The position numbers and the translations under genes were made by a program. A DNA stretch of 64,000 bases from Echria macrotheca (lineage: Eukaryota; Ascomycota; Sordariomycetes; Sordariales; Schizotheciaceae): the NCBI GenBank assembly GCA_030411725.1, contig MU839833.1, forward strand, positions 1,736,001-1,800,000, in the 5' to 3' direction. The stretch's first letter is position 1. Every line of letters begins with the position of its first letter. Under the pieces are notes generated by a model. That model was given only the letters and a program-made list of their open reading frames with translations, was not told the origin of the DNA and ran no database searches. Below, piece after piece: positions 10,796-23,255 of the stretch.

Positions 10796-12950
10796 GGTGT
10801 GTGAAGAAGCTTGCTGTTTGAAGACCTGATGGGCTGTCAGGTTGGTCGACAAACGGGGTGGGGTGCGGGCTTCGAATTCTGTATAGGAATTCAATATCGG
10901 TCTTCCTATGACTGTGATGTAACAGAAAGACAAAAATCCGAGATCCAGGCGTTCACTTGTGGTGTTGAGGATTCAACAGAGAGCCGCAAGGATGGGCATT
11001 TTAATGTGGCTCGTGCCCAATCCCACGACCTTCAGACTGCCCCACAATTTCTAGCCCCACCATTTAACAATTTTTGGCAGCTACAAAACTCTGCTCAAAT
11101 TTTCAAACCAGTGCTGTTCTTCAACCCTCCTTCACCAACGACCGGCATCGAGACACGATGGCCATCTCCACGGATACATGCGACGTTGGTCTGTCTTTTC
11201 CAAGCAGACCTTCTTAAGCAAGGAATCCTCTGAAGATGCGTGTTTCGACGCCCTACAATTGGCAGCGGAGAGTCGCGTATTCTGTGCTCGACCAACAATC
11301 ATGAGGGTTGCGTCTGGTAAGTGAACAAACTTTATTCCTATCCTGCTTCAAGCCGCCATCCTTCCATGATGAAATTTCTACCACAGGTTACGCGATTTTT
11401 CTATGAGCGATCAAACCTACATGCACTACCATCTGACTTCACCTTCCACCTGTGTTCCCCTGGTAGTAGTTATGAGGTTGCCGCTAACCTTCAAAAGACC
11501 GAAACGTCAGAACATCATCGCACACTCTTTCAAGTTCCAACCCGAATCTTGCCAGGTAAGAGACTTTTTTTCTTTCCTTTTCGCTCAGCCACCAAATTTC
11601 CGTGATGAAAACTTCAAATTTCAGTTCTGCTTCTGAAAATGATGAAGATAACCCATACCAAAACAATATCTGACTCTTGATATCCTATCCATTCCCTGTC
11701 TGGTTACCGTGTGTTGAATCAAGCTAACCGAGACATAGACGATGTTCCAGCACAACAGTTCCCTGATCTGAGTTCGGGACCCTTTCCATCGTAGGTACGG
11801 CATCATGTCCCCTTTCATCCATCCCGTTGTTATGATGACAACAGCTTATCCATTCAATGATATTTACGGGCCGAGCCATCCACCCGCAATGTAGCGCCTT
11901 CGGGCGTGATGATCATTGGTGGTGTCATCCTCGTGATGTAATTTGGCTTCAGTGTTCAAGCTCCTTGTGTGTCGTCTTGATGCACAGGGGGTTTGGGCCG
12001 GTCCGTAAGGCTGAATTAACCTGGCTTGACTGAACACCTTCAAACACTACTCAATGCTGTCGATACCGTCTCAAGAATCCAGCTGACCAGTGACACTAGA
12101 TATTGAAGATCCCTGCATATCTCTCGTCACAGACGCGTCCTCGGTGACTTCCCAGGCGAGATCTTGACTTGCTTCGCCGAGTTTACCTCGCAGAACCATT
12201 GGTAAGTGACTTACACAACACCAGATTCGTAGATTGTCATCGCTCTGTGTGCCTGAGAACCAGAGGAAGTGAGACCAGATAGCAGCTGTAAACGCTTGCC
12301 GCTGAACTGTCTCTTCTGTTGCTCGCAGAACAACTGTTAGTTCACCGGCACATCATGCCAAGTGAATAGATAGTCTAAATACCAGCCATATGCAAGTCAT
12401 TTCTTCTAGTGAAAGCGTGCCGTGATCCGTCGTCAAGAGGGGTACAGTTTTGCCGGCAGTGGCAGGCCGTTGAGATCGGCCAAGACGAGGCGCAATTTGG
12501 AGGTGGTCTTTAGTAGCACGGCCAATCAAGTACTTTTATCCAGGGTACCTTTCCAGCAGAACGCTGGGCCTTTTGCAGCGTTTCAGGTGTCCGCAACATC
12601 GATTCGTCGTACCCCGGGATCCACCAAAAGCCAGGAGAAGCGGCCCTTGGCCTGCCGGGACTCAGAAACGAACGCCACTGGACAATCTTTCATGGGAGGC
12701 CGATACGAACACCTTTTGACATCGACCCTGTGCAACCAGCGCGCGACCGCTCCTACCTCGCCCTCAGCTCTCCAGAAGACGATGAATTGAACATCGACCG
12801 GCCTCGATCTTATCCGACGCTCGGCATCTGGCCCTGCGAACCTGATTCACCGGCCAACTTCTTTGCTAGCGCCCCCGACTCGCAAAGTGGTGTCGCAAAC
12901 GAGGCCGCGTCTCAACAAACCTTCCGGCGCTGCGGCCCAGGGGACGAACA
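10796..12950. other. 2.1-kb divergent region MTR3 / ANP1, probable spliced 5' leader
   Basis: No conserved protein is encoded here, but several good splice-donor sequences lie in plus orientation: GTAAGTGA at 11317, GTAAGAG at 11556 and GTAAGTGA at 12202. Each is followed by plausible CAG/TAG acceptors. The simplest reading is a long, possibly multi-exon 5' untranslated leader for ANP1. A non-coding transcript is also possible. Confidence 0.35.
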
Positions 12951-14633
12951 ATGCTGCCATTCGCATCGTCGGGGTCTAAGGTGACCCCTAGGCACCATGT
13001 GAGCGGGTACTCAAATGGGTATCCGCGGGGGAACACATTCGAGTTCTCTCCCCACAGGTAAGCCACTGCGCCGGGCCGATGGGATTTCCAGACGTCAGAG
13101 GCCAACGCTGACTTTCGTGTGCTAGATTTCAACCCAGAGGCACCGCTCCATCCTCCCGACGACAAAGGCGACAACTTGTACGAATCGGGGCCGTCATAGC
13201 AGCTTGTATTTTCTTACTGCTGCTCTTCCGATCCGGCTTCTCGCTCTTCTCCATTTTCTCGTTTGGCATATTATCCAGCGGCGATGGGTTCCAGTTGGAG
13301 ACGGTGCGGTACTATGACCTGTCTAATGTCCAGGGCACCGCGAGAGGGTGGGAAAGAGAAGAGAGGATCCTGCTCTGCGTGCCGCTTCGCGACGCCGAAC
13401 CGCATCTGGCCATGTTCTTTGGTCACCTACACAACTTTACGTATCCTCATCATCTGATCGATCTGGCATTCCTGGTGTCCGACTCCAAGGACAGAACCCT
13501 TGAAGTGCTGGTGGAGAATCTGGAGGCGATCCAGGCGGATCCGGATGAGACGCAGCATTACGGAGAGATCTCGATTATCGAAAAGGACTTTGGGCAAAAG
13601 GTCAACCAAGACGTGGAGAGCCGGCATGGCTTCGCTGCCCAGGCGAGTCGGCGAAAGCTCATGGCGCAAGCACGGAACTGGCTTCTGAGCGCCGCGCTCC
13701 GTCCTTACCACTCCTGGGTGTACTGGCGGGACGTTGATGTTGAGACGGCTCCGTTCACCATTCTCGAGGATTTGATGCGCCACAACAAGGATGTGATTGT
13801 GCCCAGTAAGTCGCAGAATATGTACTTAAGATTCTCGCTCCTAACTTGGTGATCAGACGTCTGGCGACCTCTGCCCGACTGGCTCGGGGGAGAACAACCA
13901 TATGATCTCAACTCTTGGCAGGAATCCGAGACTGCCCTGGCGCTGGCCGACACATTAGATGAGGACGCGGTTATTGTCGAAGGATACGCGGAGTATGCCA
14001 CTTGGAGACCGCATCTGGCTTACCTGCGCGACCCCTACGGTGATCCGGACATGGAGATGGAAATTGATGGCGTCGGTGGAGTCAGTATTCTGGCCAAAGC
14101 AAAGGTATTCCGATACGGTGTGCATTTCCCGGCGTTTAGCTTTGAAAAGCACGCAGAAACCGAGGGTTTTGGAAAGGTAGGACACGTTCTTATGCATCAA
14201 GGGACACGGACTGACTCCCCAATAGATGGCCAGGAGGATGGACTTTTCAGTTGTCGGTCTCCCTCACTACACCATTTGGCATCTGTACGAGCCCAGTGTG
14301 GATGACATCAAGCACATGGAGGTAAGCAGTGAATCTCACCGGGGTTGGCCGTCCTGATCTAACATTTTGTAGCAAATGGAGCAGGAGAAGCTGGTTCGGG
14401 AGCAAGAAGAGAAGGAAAAGGCTGAAAAAGCGAGAAAGATGAAAGAATCATTTGGCGACGCCAGCAGTCAGTGGGAAAAGGACAAGACTGAGATGCAAAA
14501 TATTGCACTACAGGAGAAGAAGAAGGAAGCGGCCAAACAAGCAACCAAGGAGCAATCCGACAAGCAAGGGGGCGAGGCGCCTAAAAGGGCAGCCAAAGAT
14601 GAGAAGAAAGGAGAGAAGGACATCAGGAGGTGA
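12951..14633 (+). CDS. ANP1: Mannan polymerase II complex subunit Anp1 (Anp1/Mnn9/Van1 family)
   Basis: Golgi type II membrane mannosyltransferase that extends the alpha-1,6 N-glycan mannan backbone. Five exons: 12951-13057, 13126-13805, 13857-14176, 14226-14321 and 14373-14633; introns are 49-68 nt with CTAAC branches; product 487 residues. A short basic cytosolic tail (MLPFASSGSKVTPRHH) precedes a membrane anchor at about residues 56-72 (GAVIAACIFLLLLF). The catalytic domain has the DxD motif in VYWRDVDVETAP (about residue 238), NVWRPLPDWLGGEQPYDLN and MARRMDFSVVGLPHYTIWH. The C-terminus is a Lys/Glu-rich coiled-coil-like tail, which favours Anp1 over Mnn9. The true start is this ATG, not a later in-frame codon, because the anchor lies upstream. 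Confidence 0.92.
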
Positions 14634-15392
14634 TCCCTGAGCCCACACATTTTCTTCCGGCTCTGTTGCATGACACCACAAGTCGTGGCGCTCTCATTAC
14701 TGGCGTTTACACCTGTCAGGAAAAGAAAAGGGAAACACATAATATGGTGTATAGTAGACGTTTAGGTTTACCGTTCGCGGTAATGGCGTTCTGGGGGTTG
14801 CTGTTATTTCCAGGTCCTTGCCCAAATCATCTTACTCATCTTTGATGGGAAGCGCACGCGATCACTTGTAAACCGTATTTTTCGACCCCTGATGCAGTCA
14901 TGAGGCTGGCTGGGCAGAAGGGCAGGCTGGGAGCTAGTTAGAGTTAGAGCTGGCTACAGCATGACGTCCAGGGTTCGGGTTGCCGCCATTTAGCCGTGGG
15001 CCTGCTGAGCATCGCGAAGGAGGCGCTAACAGACGGCAGCTCGCTCGGGACCTTACAGGCTGTTCAGACCTTGCAAGAACAGCTCAACGGTTGCCCAGCG
15101 CTTGTTGCTATAGATTTACGACGACACGTTCCTTGTATCTTCGTTTCCTCTCCATTGGTGCGCAGCTTCGTACGGGCCAGTTCTCATAGGTTGATCTGTG
15201 TTTTGTCAGATCTCGCAGTGTGCTGTGGAAGCCTGGCCAGAAGGACATTTGTCTGCTTTGCCCGGACACCTTGCAAGCCGCGCCCCTCACCTCCAACTTT
15301 TCTCTCGGCTGCGGAAACCATACCCAGCCGTGTCCTGATCCGGAGACACGAGCTTGACCGAAGCAGCGCAAATTTACACCTGTCGCTGCAGG
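14634..15392. promoter_or_regulatory. ANP1 3' end and GEA promoter region
   Basis: 759 bases between two plus-strand genes. A CGCTGCAG sequence directly before the GEA start could serve as a leader splice acceptor. Nothing else recognised. Confidence 0.35.
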
Positions 15393-18300
15393 ATGAGTCG
15401 AGATGCGCAGCCCGTCGTTGCGGCCGCCATGGACTCGATACTGGCCTCGGTGCCAGGCACGCCGCTTCTCAAACGCAGTTCGCCTGTGTCCTCGCGCATG
15501 CAGTACCGCCGCCGACCCGTCTCCGTCGCCGTTGACCCCGTGTCCCTGGTGATATCCGAGTGCATAGCGATCACGTCGGCGGTCCAGAAGCACGCCCGAT
15601 CTCCGTACTCGTCTGTGTCGGCCATCCTCGGTGGCAGTCCCAACCTCATCCAGCTTGTACCTCCCGGAGGAGCAAATGCGCGCCGGCATCCCCGTAGCTC
15701 CGGGGCAGACCCCAACACAGAGGGGACGAATGACCTGGCTGCCAATCGATGGGGGCTGAGGGGGAAGAAAGGGAAGAGCATGCAGGACAACCCTCTTATC
15801 GCGGGCTTTGGGAGACTGCGCCAGGAACTGACGGGTGTCAAAGGTGGGTTATTCACGCGACATTGAGTTTGCGAGCTCTCGCTGACCTATGACTAGATAT
15901 CCACAAGTTCGACTCCGTGGACCTGCTCTACCCTTTCCTCCAGATCATCCAAGCTAAAGGCACCGCTGCCCCCGTAACGATTCTCGCGCTGAGAGCTATA
16001 CAAAAGTTCCTAGCCTACGGCTTCATATCTCCCGTGTCGCCCCGGTTTGCCCTGGCCATGCAATCGCTGTCCACGGCAATCACACACTGCCAGTTCGATA
16101 TCAGCGACTCTGCTCAGGAGGAAGTGGTGCTCTTGATGATCCTGCACCTGATGGAGGACATGCTGTCAGGACCGGGAGGTGATATACTGAGTGATGAGAG
16201 CGTGTGCGATATGATGGGAAGGGGCCTGACTATCTGCTCGCGGTCGAGGTTCTCCGAGGTCCTGAGGCGCACTGGGGAAGCATCCATGATCCGCATGTGC
16301 CAGATCATCTTCGAGGATCTCAAGCACCTCGAAGCCGAGGCTGGCGAGGAAAATGAGGCCCTGGATCGACAAACAAGCGGCGACATGGATACCGTCAAGA
16401 TGGATCCTGCTGCAAACGGGACGGACATACCGGTAACCAAGGAAGCTGCTGAGTCCGATCCAACGTCCGCGGAGCCGAGAGCGTCATCAGGTTCGGAGAG
16501 GGCAAGCGGGAGCACGGATACCCCCGAGGTCGCCGCAGCCCCCCGGAGCAGCACAAGCACCGCCAGCGATAGCTCTGAGTCGGTGGACCTGCGACCATAC
16601 TCGCTTCCGTCAGTTCGGGAGCTGTTCCGAGTTCTTGTCGGCTTTCTCGACCCGCACGACCGCAAGCACCCCGACCAAATGCGTGTCATGGCTCTCCGTA
16701 TCATTCACGTGGCACTAGAGGTTGCAGGCCCGTCCATAGCGAAGCACCCTGCGCTAGCCACAATCGCAGAAGACCAGCTGTGCTCGCATCTCTTTCAGCT
16801 TGTACGATCTGACAACATGACAATCCTCCAGGAAGCGCTGATAGTGGCCGGCACCCTGCTCTCAACCTGCAGAGGCGTGCTGAAGCTTCAGCAAGAGCTG
16901 TATCTCTCCTACCTTGTGGCGTGTCTGCACCCGTCCGTCGAGATTCCCCGCGAGCCCGGGATCGACCCAAGCCTGTACGCTGGTATCCCGCAAGCGCCCA
17001 AGTTGGTGAAGCCACCGCCATCACAGGCTAATAGCGGTCGGTCGACGCCCGTGCCGGTCAAAGACCGACAGAAGCTCGGAATGGAGGGAGGCGCCCGTAA
17101 ACCCGATGCTAGGCAGGCTATGGTGGAGAATATCGGCGTCCTTGTGCGGATGCCTACATTCATGGTCGAGCTATTTGTCAACTACGACTGTGATGAGGAC
17201 CGGGCAGACTTGTGCGAGGACATGGTTGGCTTGCTGTCGAGAAACGCGCTGCCAGACTCGGCGACCTGGAGCACGACGAGCGTTCCACCATTGTGCCTTG
17301 ATGCGCTTTTACGGTTTATTCAATTCATTGCCGAGCGGCTGGACCAGCCTCCGGCTCGAGAGGGGTACCCAGATCCCAAAGTTTTGAAGGAACGGAGGAG
17401 CCGGAAGAAGATCGTCATCAAGGGAACAAACAAATTCAACGAAAGTCCCAAGGGAGGCCTAGCGTACCTCGAAGAGAAGGGCATACTAAACAGCGCCAAG
17501 GACCCTGTTTGCGTCGCCGACTTTCTTAAAGGAACCTCCAGGGTGAACAAGACGATTCTCGGCGACTACCTATCGAAGCGAGGCAACGAAGCGGTGCTGG
17601 ATGCGTTCATCGACCAGTTCGATTTCACTGGAAAGAGGGTGGATGAGGCGCTTCGCGTGCTCCTGGAGACGTTCCGTCTGCCTGGCGAGTCAGCGCTTAT
17701 CGAGCGCATCATCACCTCCTTTGCAGACAAGTATTGCGCAAGCTCTACCCCTGAAGGCGTTGCTGATAAGGATGCCGTTTTTATCCTCTCGTATGCCATT
17801 CTTATGCTGAATACGGATCAGCATAATCCCAAGTTCAAGGGCCAGGCGCGCATGACTCCTGTGGACTTTGCGCGGAACCTCCGAGGTCAGAACGGCGGCC
17901 AGGACTTTGCGCCCGAGTACCTTCAGGACATTTTCGACGCCATCAAAACCAACGAGATCATCCTTCCGGACGAACATGATAATAAGCAGGGCTTCGATTA
18001 TGCCTGGAGGGAGCTTCTTCTGAAGACAGAGTCAGCCGGGCCGTTGACGATCTGCGACACCAACATTTATGATGCCGACATGTTCGCGACGGCGTGGAAC
18101 CCGATTGTGTCGTGTCTCTTCTTCGTCTTCATGTCCGCTACTGACGATACCGTGTACGCCCGGGTCATCACGGGTTTTGATGAGTGTGCTCGGATAGCGA
18201 CAAAATACGGTAACTCGGAGGCGTTGGATGAGATTATCTACCGGCTGAGCTACATCTCCACGCTGAGCACGGATGCCTTGTCAAACACGTCGCTCAACAC

Positions 18301-20489
18301 AGAGGTGCAAGTTGGTGACAACAGTGTTATGGTGAGCGAGTTGGCGGTCAAGTTCGGGCGTGACGTGAGGCCCCAACTGGCCACGCTCGTTCTCTTCCGG
18401 GTAGTCACCGGGTCGGAGCATGTCATTCGGAAGAGTTGGAAATACGTAAGTCGAAATTCCCCGTCTTTGCGGTAGCTGCTGATGATTCCAGATCATCCGG
18501 ATATGGCTTAACCTGTTCGTGAACTCGTTGATACCACCATTCTTCTCCACCGAGGTCGAACGACTGGCTTTGCCTGCAATTCCCCTGCAGCCCCCCTCGC
18601 AGGTGATTGACCGAGCAGCGAAGCAGAGTGAAGCCGGGTTCTTCTCAGCGTTTACGTCGTACATTTCCAGCTATGCCGCCGACGACCCGCCCGAACCGTC
18701 AGACGAGGAACTGGAGAGTACGCTGTGCACGGTTGATTGCGTGAATCAATGCCACATGGGAGACGTGTTTGCCAATATCTCGTGAGTAATCTCCATCCGC
18801 CGTTGGCATTCGGCTCACAAAAGAACAGTACCCTTCCGGGCCACAGCCTTGAGGCGCTGGTAGACTCACTGCTGGACCAGATCCCAGATGACACCGCTTC
18901 AACCGTTATCACGGTCAAGACAGAAAACATGCAAGCTTCACCGAGCCAGAAACCCAGACAGAACAGTCCTGTCTACGACCCAGCTCTGGTGTATATACTG
19001 GAATTTTGCACCACACTTGCGCTGAGAGACACGACCACGGTGGAGCTACTTGGCAAACGTGTCGTAGAAGCTCTACAGGCTGTCCTGAGAGATGCGAGCC
19101 GCTATCATCCTATCCTTGTCGAGCGGACAGTCTTCTATCTGTTCAACCTCCTCCAGGCTAGCTATGTACGTCCCGGCCTTCCTCTGCTCGATCCTGCTGC
19201 TAACAACATATCAGGACTTTGACTACATCCGGGTGCCTGTCCTCCTTCATACCGTGTCGAGCTTCTCCAAGGACCTCTTGGTGAAGACGTCTGGCCTGGT
19301 GCTGCGTGGTCTGAAGATTTGCATTGAAAAGCCCTGTCCGCTCAGGAATGAGATCATGACCTCGCCTGACTTCTGGGTGATCTTGCACACCCTAGCGGGT
19401 CACCCAGACTCAGCGCCCATAGTATTCGAGATACTGGAGAGTGGCGTTACGGCGACGCCATCGGCGATCATGGCCGACAACTACGAGGCTGCGTTAAAGC
19501 TTCTCAACGAGTTTGCGACTATGGCACATGTGGGTTCCGTTGCCGAGCAGAAAGCCGACAAGAAACAAGGTCGCAAGGGCCGGCCGGCCAAACAAGAGAA
19601 GCCAAGGTCAGCCATCCCGGTGGATCGGTTGTTCCGTTTGCTAACAGACCGTAGTGAGAACGCCGTCGTGGCCAGAGGCATCAAGGCTCTTCATCACATC
19701 TACCAGTTGACATCACTCATTCCCCACCTGATGAAACAGTCACACCTGGAAAGTAGCGAAGGTGAGAAGGATTCGGAACCAGTCAACCAGCAACAACTGA
19801 CGCAGGGAAAAGCATGGTCTGCGTACTGGCTCCCCATCTTTCAGGCTCTAACGACGCAATGCACAAACCCCTGCCGTGAGATTCGGCATCTTGCCTTTGC
19901 ATCGTTGCAGAGGTCGCTCCTATCACCGGAGCTGACCTCGAGCGACCACGAGGAGTGGACAGCGATCTTTGGCGAGGTGCTGTTCCCTCTGATTCTCAGG
20001 CTCCTGAAGCCCGAGGTCTTTTCCTCAGATCGGGACGGGATGAGCGAAACCCGGGTCCAGGCGGCTTCCCTGCTGTCCAAGGTCTTCTTGCAGTACTTGG
20101 TGATCTTGTCCAAGTGGGATGGCATGCTGGATCTGTGGCTGAAGATCATTGAGATCATGGACCGACTGATGAACAGTGGTCAAGGCGACAGCCTGGTGAG
20201 TCTGAGGAATTCCGTGAGAAGGCGTAGGCTAATGCTGGTTCAGGAGGAGGCCGTGCCGGAGAACCTGAAGAACGTGCTACTAATCATGTCGACCAACGGC
20301 TATCTTGTCCCACCAAGCCAAAATCCGGAGCGTGAAGAGCTCTGGAACGAGACGTGGAAGCGGATTGACCGATTCCTGCCCGAGCTGAGGAAAGATCTCG
20401 CGTTGGACGAGCCGCAGCCGACTGAGGCTCCATCGGCGGGTGCACAAGTAGCTCAAGCACAAGAGGAGAAGGTTGAGCAGAAAGCATGA
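15393..20489 (+). CDS. gea1: Arf guanine nucleotide exchange factor, GBF1/Gea type (SEC7 domain)
   Basis: Activates Arf GTPases at the early Golgi for COPI vesicle formation. Five exons: 15393-15843, 15897-18445, 18492-18781, 18829-19165 and 19215-20489; introns 46-53 nt; product 1633 residues. The DCB/HUS region is marked by LYPFLQIIQAKGTAAPVT and, near residue 390, LPSVRELFRVLVGFLDPHDR, a hallmark of the GBF/Gea branch and not of Sec7/BIG. The SEC7 domain (about 665-860) starts LAYLEEKGILN and carries the glutamate finger in FRLPGESALIERI (about residue 748) and SYAILMLNTDQHNPK. HDS regions follow, e.g. WLNLFVNSLIPPFFS. A Ser/Thr/Glu-rich insert lies between DCB and HUS. A single Gea gene is usual outside the Saccharomyces lineage. 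Confidence 0.94.
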
Positions 20490-21056
20490 GCTGCTCAGGC
20501 GTGTTCAATAATTAAGGCTAGCCATCCAAGGCCGGCGATGATACCAGGGGCGTGTAGGTTATTGGGCGGAAGCAGATGCATCGCTGTAGCATTTCGCATT
20601 GTACGGAGTTTGCTGGGACACGACGCGTGAACCCTTCCGGTATAATGTGAGATAGAACTGGCAATGGTAGATGGGAGCAGAAGTATTCTAGACGACAAAA
20701 TATCACTATCGCTGCATTTGTTAAAATCGAAATATTGTGGTCTTTTTGCTCTGTAGTGCAAGCACAGTATGGGGATGCACTGTGCTTTCCCTCGCTTCTC
20801 GGCCTGTGAGATTCGACTCAACTTTCAAACCAAAAGATTTAAACATCTGCGAGACATCAACCAACAATTCAGAACACTTTCCCGCGGGAAAATTGCAACC
20901 TGGTATGAGCAAATAAGAGCAGTTGACGCATTTTTTCTAACCTAGTGATAGGCGCATCGATTCCACTTTTCATTCATCAGACTGCGGCCGGTTGACTCAT
21001 CTGGAAGGAACAAACAGGCGACCTGATTAACGGCCAACGCAATGAGGACCTGAGGG
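20490..21056. promoter_or_regulatory. GEA 3' end and CCA1 promoter region
   Basis: 567 bases between two plus-strand genes. An AT-rich stretch lies at about 20640-20740. No gene or clear element seen. Confidence 0.4.
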
Positions 21057-22814
21057 ATGCTAACTCGCCTCCCCCCCCGCTGTGTCATACGAATTTTTCT
21101 TTTCTCTCCCATGAAGCGGAAACTCATTACCGCACCAGCAGAACAACAAGCCAGTCACAAGAAACGAGCGGTCCACCGTGCCATGGCCGCACCCCCCACG
21201 CTCACGCTCACCGAGCGCGAGCAACAACTCAAAGGCCTGCTTCTGGATGTCGCCCAGTTCATCGACAACAACGGCTCTTCTGACCACGAGGTCGAAAATG
21301 ATGCCTCCGCAAAGATCAAGCCCTCCGAGCCGGTAGTCCTGCGCTGGGCCGGCGGCTGGGTCCGCGACAAGCTGCTCGGCATCGAAAGCCACGACATCGA
21401 CACGGCCATCAACTGCATGACGGGCGAGGCCTTTGCGCTCCGTCTGCGCACGTTCTGTGAGTCCCCGGAACACCGCGCGCGCCACAGCATCGGGCCGGCC
21501 GACGTGGGCAACCTGCACAAGATCGCGCGGAACCCGGACAAATCCAAACACCTCGAGACGACGACGACGCGGCTTTTTGGACTGGATGTGGATTTTGTGA
21601 ATCTGCGGAAGGAGACGTATTCCGACGAAAGCCGGAATCCGCAGATGGAGTTTGGGACGGCCGAGGAAGATGCGCTCCGGCGGGATGCGACGGTTAACGC
21701 GCTGTTTTATAATCTGAATACCGGGCTAGTGGAGGATTTCACGGGGGGCGTCGCGGATATGCGTGACAAGCTGATTAGGACGCCAATGGAGCCGCTGCAG
21801 ACGTTTATGGATGATCCGTTGAGGGTGTTGAGGTTGATACGGTTTGCCAGTCGGCTAGGCTTTCGGATCGATGAGGCTGCCGAGGAGGTTATGAGTGATG
21901 GCCGGGTATTGGAGGCGCTCAGGTTGAAGATTAGTCGGGAGAGGGTGGGTGTTGAGCTCGAGAAGATGCTCAAGGGTGAGTTGGTATGCGTAGTTGATGA
22001 GGTCCGAGCTAACGGAAGGGAAACAGGAAACAACCCCTACGAGGCACTGAGGCTGATCGACAAGCTCAAGCTCTACAGCACCATCTTCACCGATCCCGCG
22101 CGGACAAATATGCCTTCGCCGGACACAACAAATTGGCATGCAGCATATGAATGCATACGACACCTCGCCGAGACGAGAACTCCCGGATCCATCTACGATA
22201 TGCTCGTAACGAGCGAGGAAGCAGCCTACTTCGCCTGGAACCTAGCCGCCCTCACGCCCTGGGAACAGCTCCCCGACGACCCGCCCCTCAAGAACGGCAA
22301 ACCCGCCCCCCCGCTGGCAACACAGGCAGCAAGAGAAGGCTTCCGCTGCCCCAACAGATTATCGGACATCATCACGGCAGCCCACCGCCACCGCCCGCAA
22401 ATCCTCGCCCTCAAGTCCCTCGTCGACGCCGACGACCCGGCTAAGAACGAGCGCGACCGCTTCGGCATGGCCATTCGCGAATGGGACTTACGAGGGGGCC
22501 AGTGGCCCCTGCAGATCCTCTACTCCGTGCTGGTAGATGTCGAGCAGCGCCCCTCTGTATCCGTACAAGACGTGCTGGCCGAGTGGCAGCGTTTCGTGGA
22601 TCATCTCGTCGAGCTGGATGTCATGGACGCGCCGGGCATCAAGCGCATCATTGACGGGCGCGCGCTGGCTAAGGAGTTGGACGTGAAGCCGGGGAAGTGG
22701 ACGGGTCCGGCGCTGGAGATTGTTATGGCGTGGCAGTTGAGGAATCCGGGGGTTACGGATCATGCTGGGGCCGTCGAGGAGGTTAGGAAGAGGAAGGGGG
22801 GGTTGGGGATTTAG
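21057..22814 (+). CDS. CCA1: tRNA nucleotidyltransferase (CCA-adding enzyme)
   Basis: Adds CCA to tRNA 3' ends in nucleus/cytosol and mitochondria; class II nucleotidyltransferase. The head domain has LRWAGGWVRDKLLG and the metal-binding DxD in SHDIDTAIN (D113, D115), then EEDALRRDATVNALFYN and the neck block DDPLRVLRLIRFASRLGFRI. The whole span reads open, but a 51-nt intron (21976-22026; GTGAGT, GAGCTAAC branch, ACAG) interrupts the conserved run LEKMLKG/NNPYEALRLID; its removal keeps the frame and gives 568 residues. Three in-frame ATGs occur, at 21057, 21111 and 21183. The first 18 residues (MLTRLPPRCVIRIFLFSP) are basic/hydrophobic without acids, like a mitochondrial presequence. Yeast CCA1 uses such multiple starts to sort isoforms. 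Confidence 0.94.
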   Translation: MLTRLPPRCVIRIFLFSPMKRKLITAPAEQQASHKKRAVHRAMAAPPTLTLTEREQQLKGLLLDVAQFIDNNGSSDHEVENDASAKIKPSEPVVLRWAGGWVRDKLLGIESHDIDTAINCMTGEAFALRLRTFCESPEHRARHSIGPADVGNLHKIARNPDKSKHLETTTTRLFGLDVDFVNLRKETYSDESRNPQMEFGTAEEDALRRDATVNALFYNLNTGLVEDFTGGVADMRDKLIRTPMEPLQTFMDDPLRVLRLIRFASRLGFRIDEAAEEVMSDGRVLEALRLKISRERVGVELEKMLKGELVCVVDEVRANGRETGNNPYEALRLIDKLKLYSTIFTDPARTNMPSPDTTNWHAAYECIRHLAETRTPGSIYDMLVTSEEAAYFAWNLAALTPWEQLPDDPPLKNGKPAPPLATQAAREGFRCPNRLSDIITAAHRHRPQILALKSLVDADDPAKNERDRFGMAIREWDLRGGQWPLQILYSVLVDVEQRPSVSVQDVLAEWQRFVDHLVELDVMDAPGIKRIIDGRALAKELDVKPGKWTGPALEIVMAWQLRNPGVTDHAGAVEEVRKRKGGLGI

Positions 22815-23255
22815 TTTGGGTGGTGGGATGGTCTGGGATGTATAAGTAGTAAGTAAGGGAGGTAGATCTTGGTTGAGAAGATGAATTGATACCCTCCTGT
22901 CTATGCTGTGGTACGGACCATATCCTCTTCGATGGCATGGAAAAGAAAATACTCTGTTCTCTGGAAGATTGAGGTGTGCTTGTGCATTCACGCTCACCAA
23001 TAGTACATGTCAGCATCTTTAGCAAGGGTATGTCCATGTTCTTCAAGATCTCAAGAAAAGGCCTCGCTCGTGCCACTGTAAACCTTACTAGACATATCTA
23101 TCAACATTATAAACAATCGCTACCACTAATGCTGCGCCGCATCCCCACGTGCCAAACCGAATCTAACCAAAACGCCCGTCATGCTTAATGTATACCAGTG
23201 GGTTTCTGTATAATTCTGTCGTGTTCCGCCATGAGAGCAATGACAATTTCATCCC
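22815..23255. other. CCA1 / MCH1 convergent 3' spacer
   Basis: 441 bases between convergent stops, holding both 3' untranslated regions. No other feature is seen. Confidence 0.5.
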
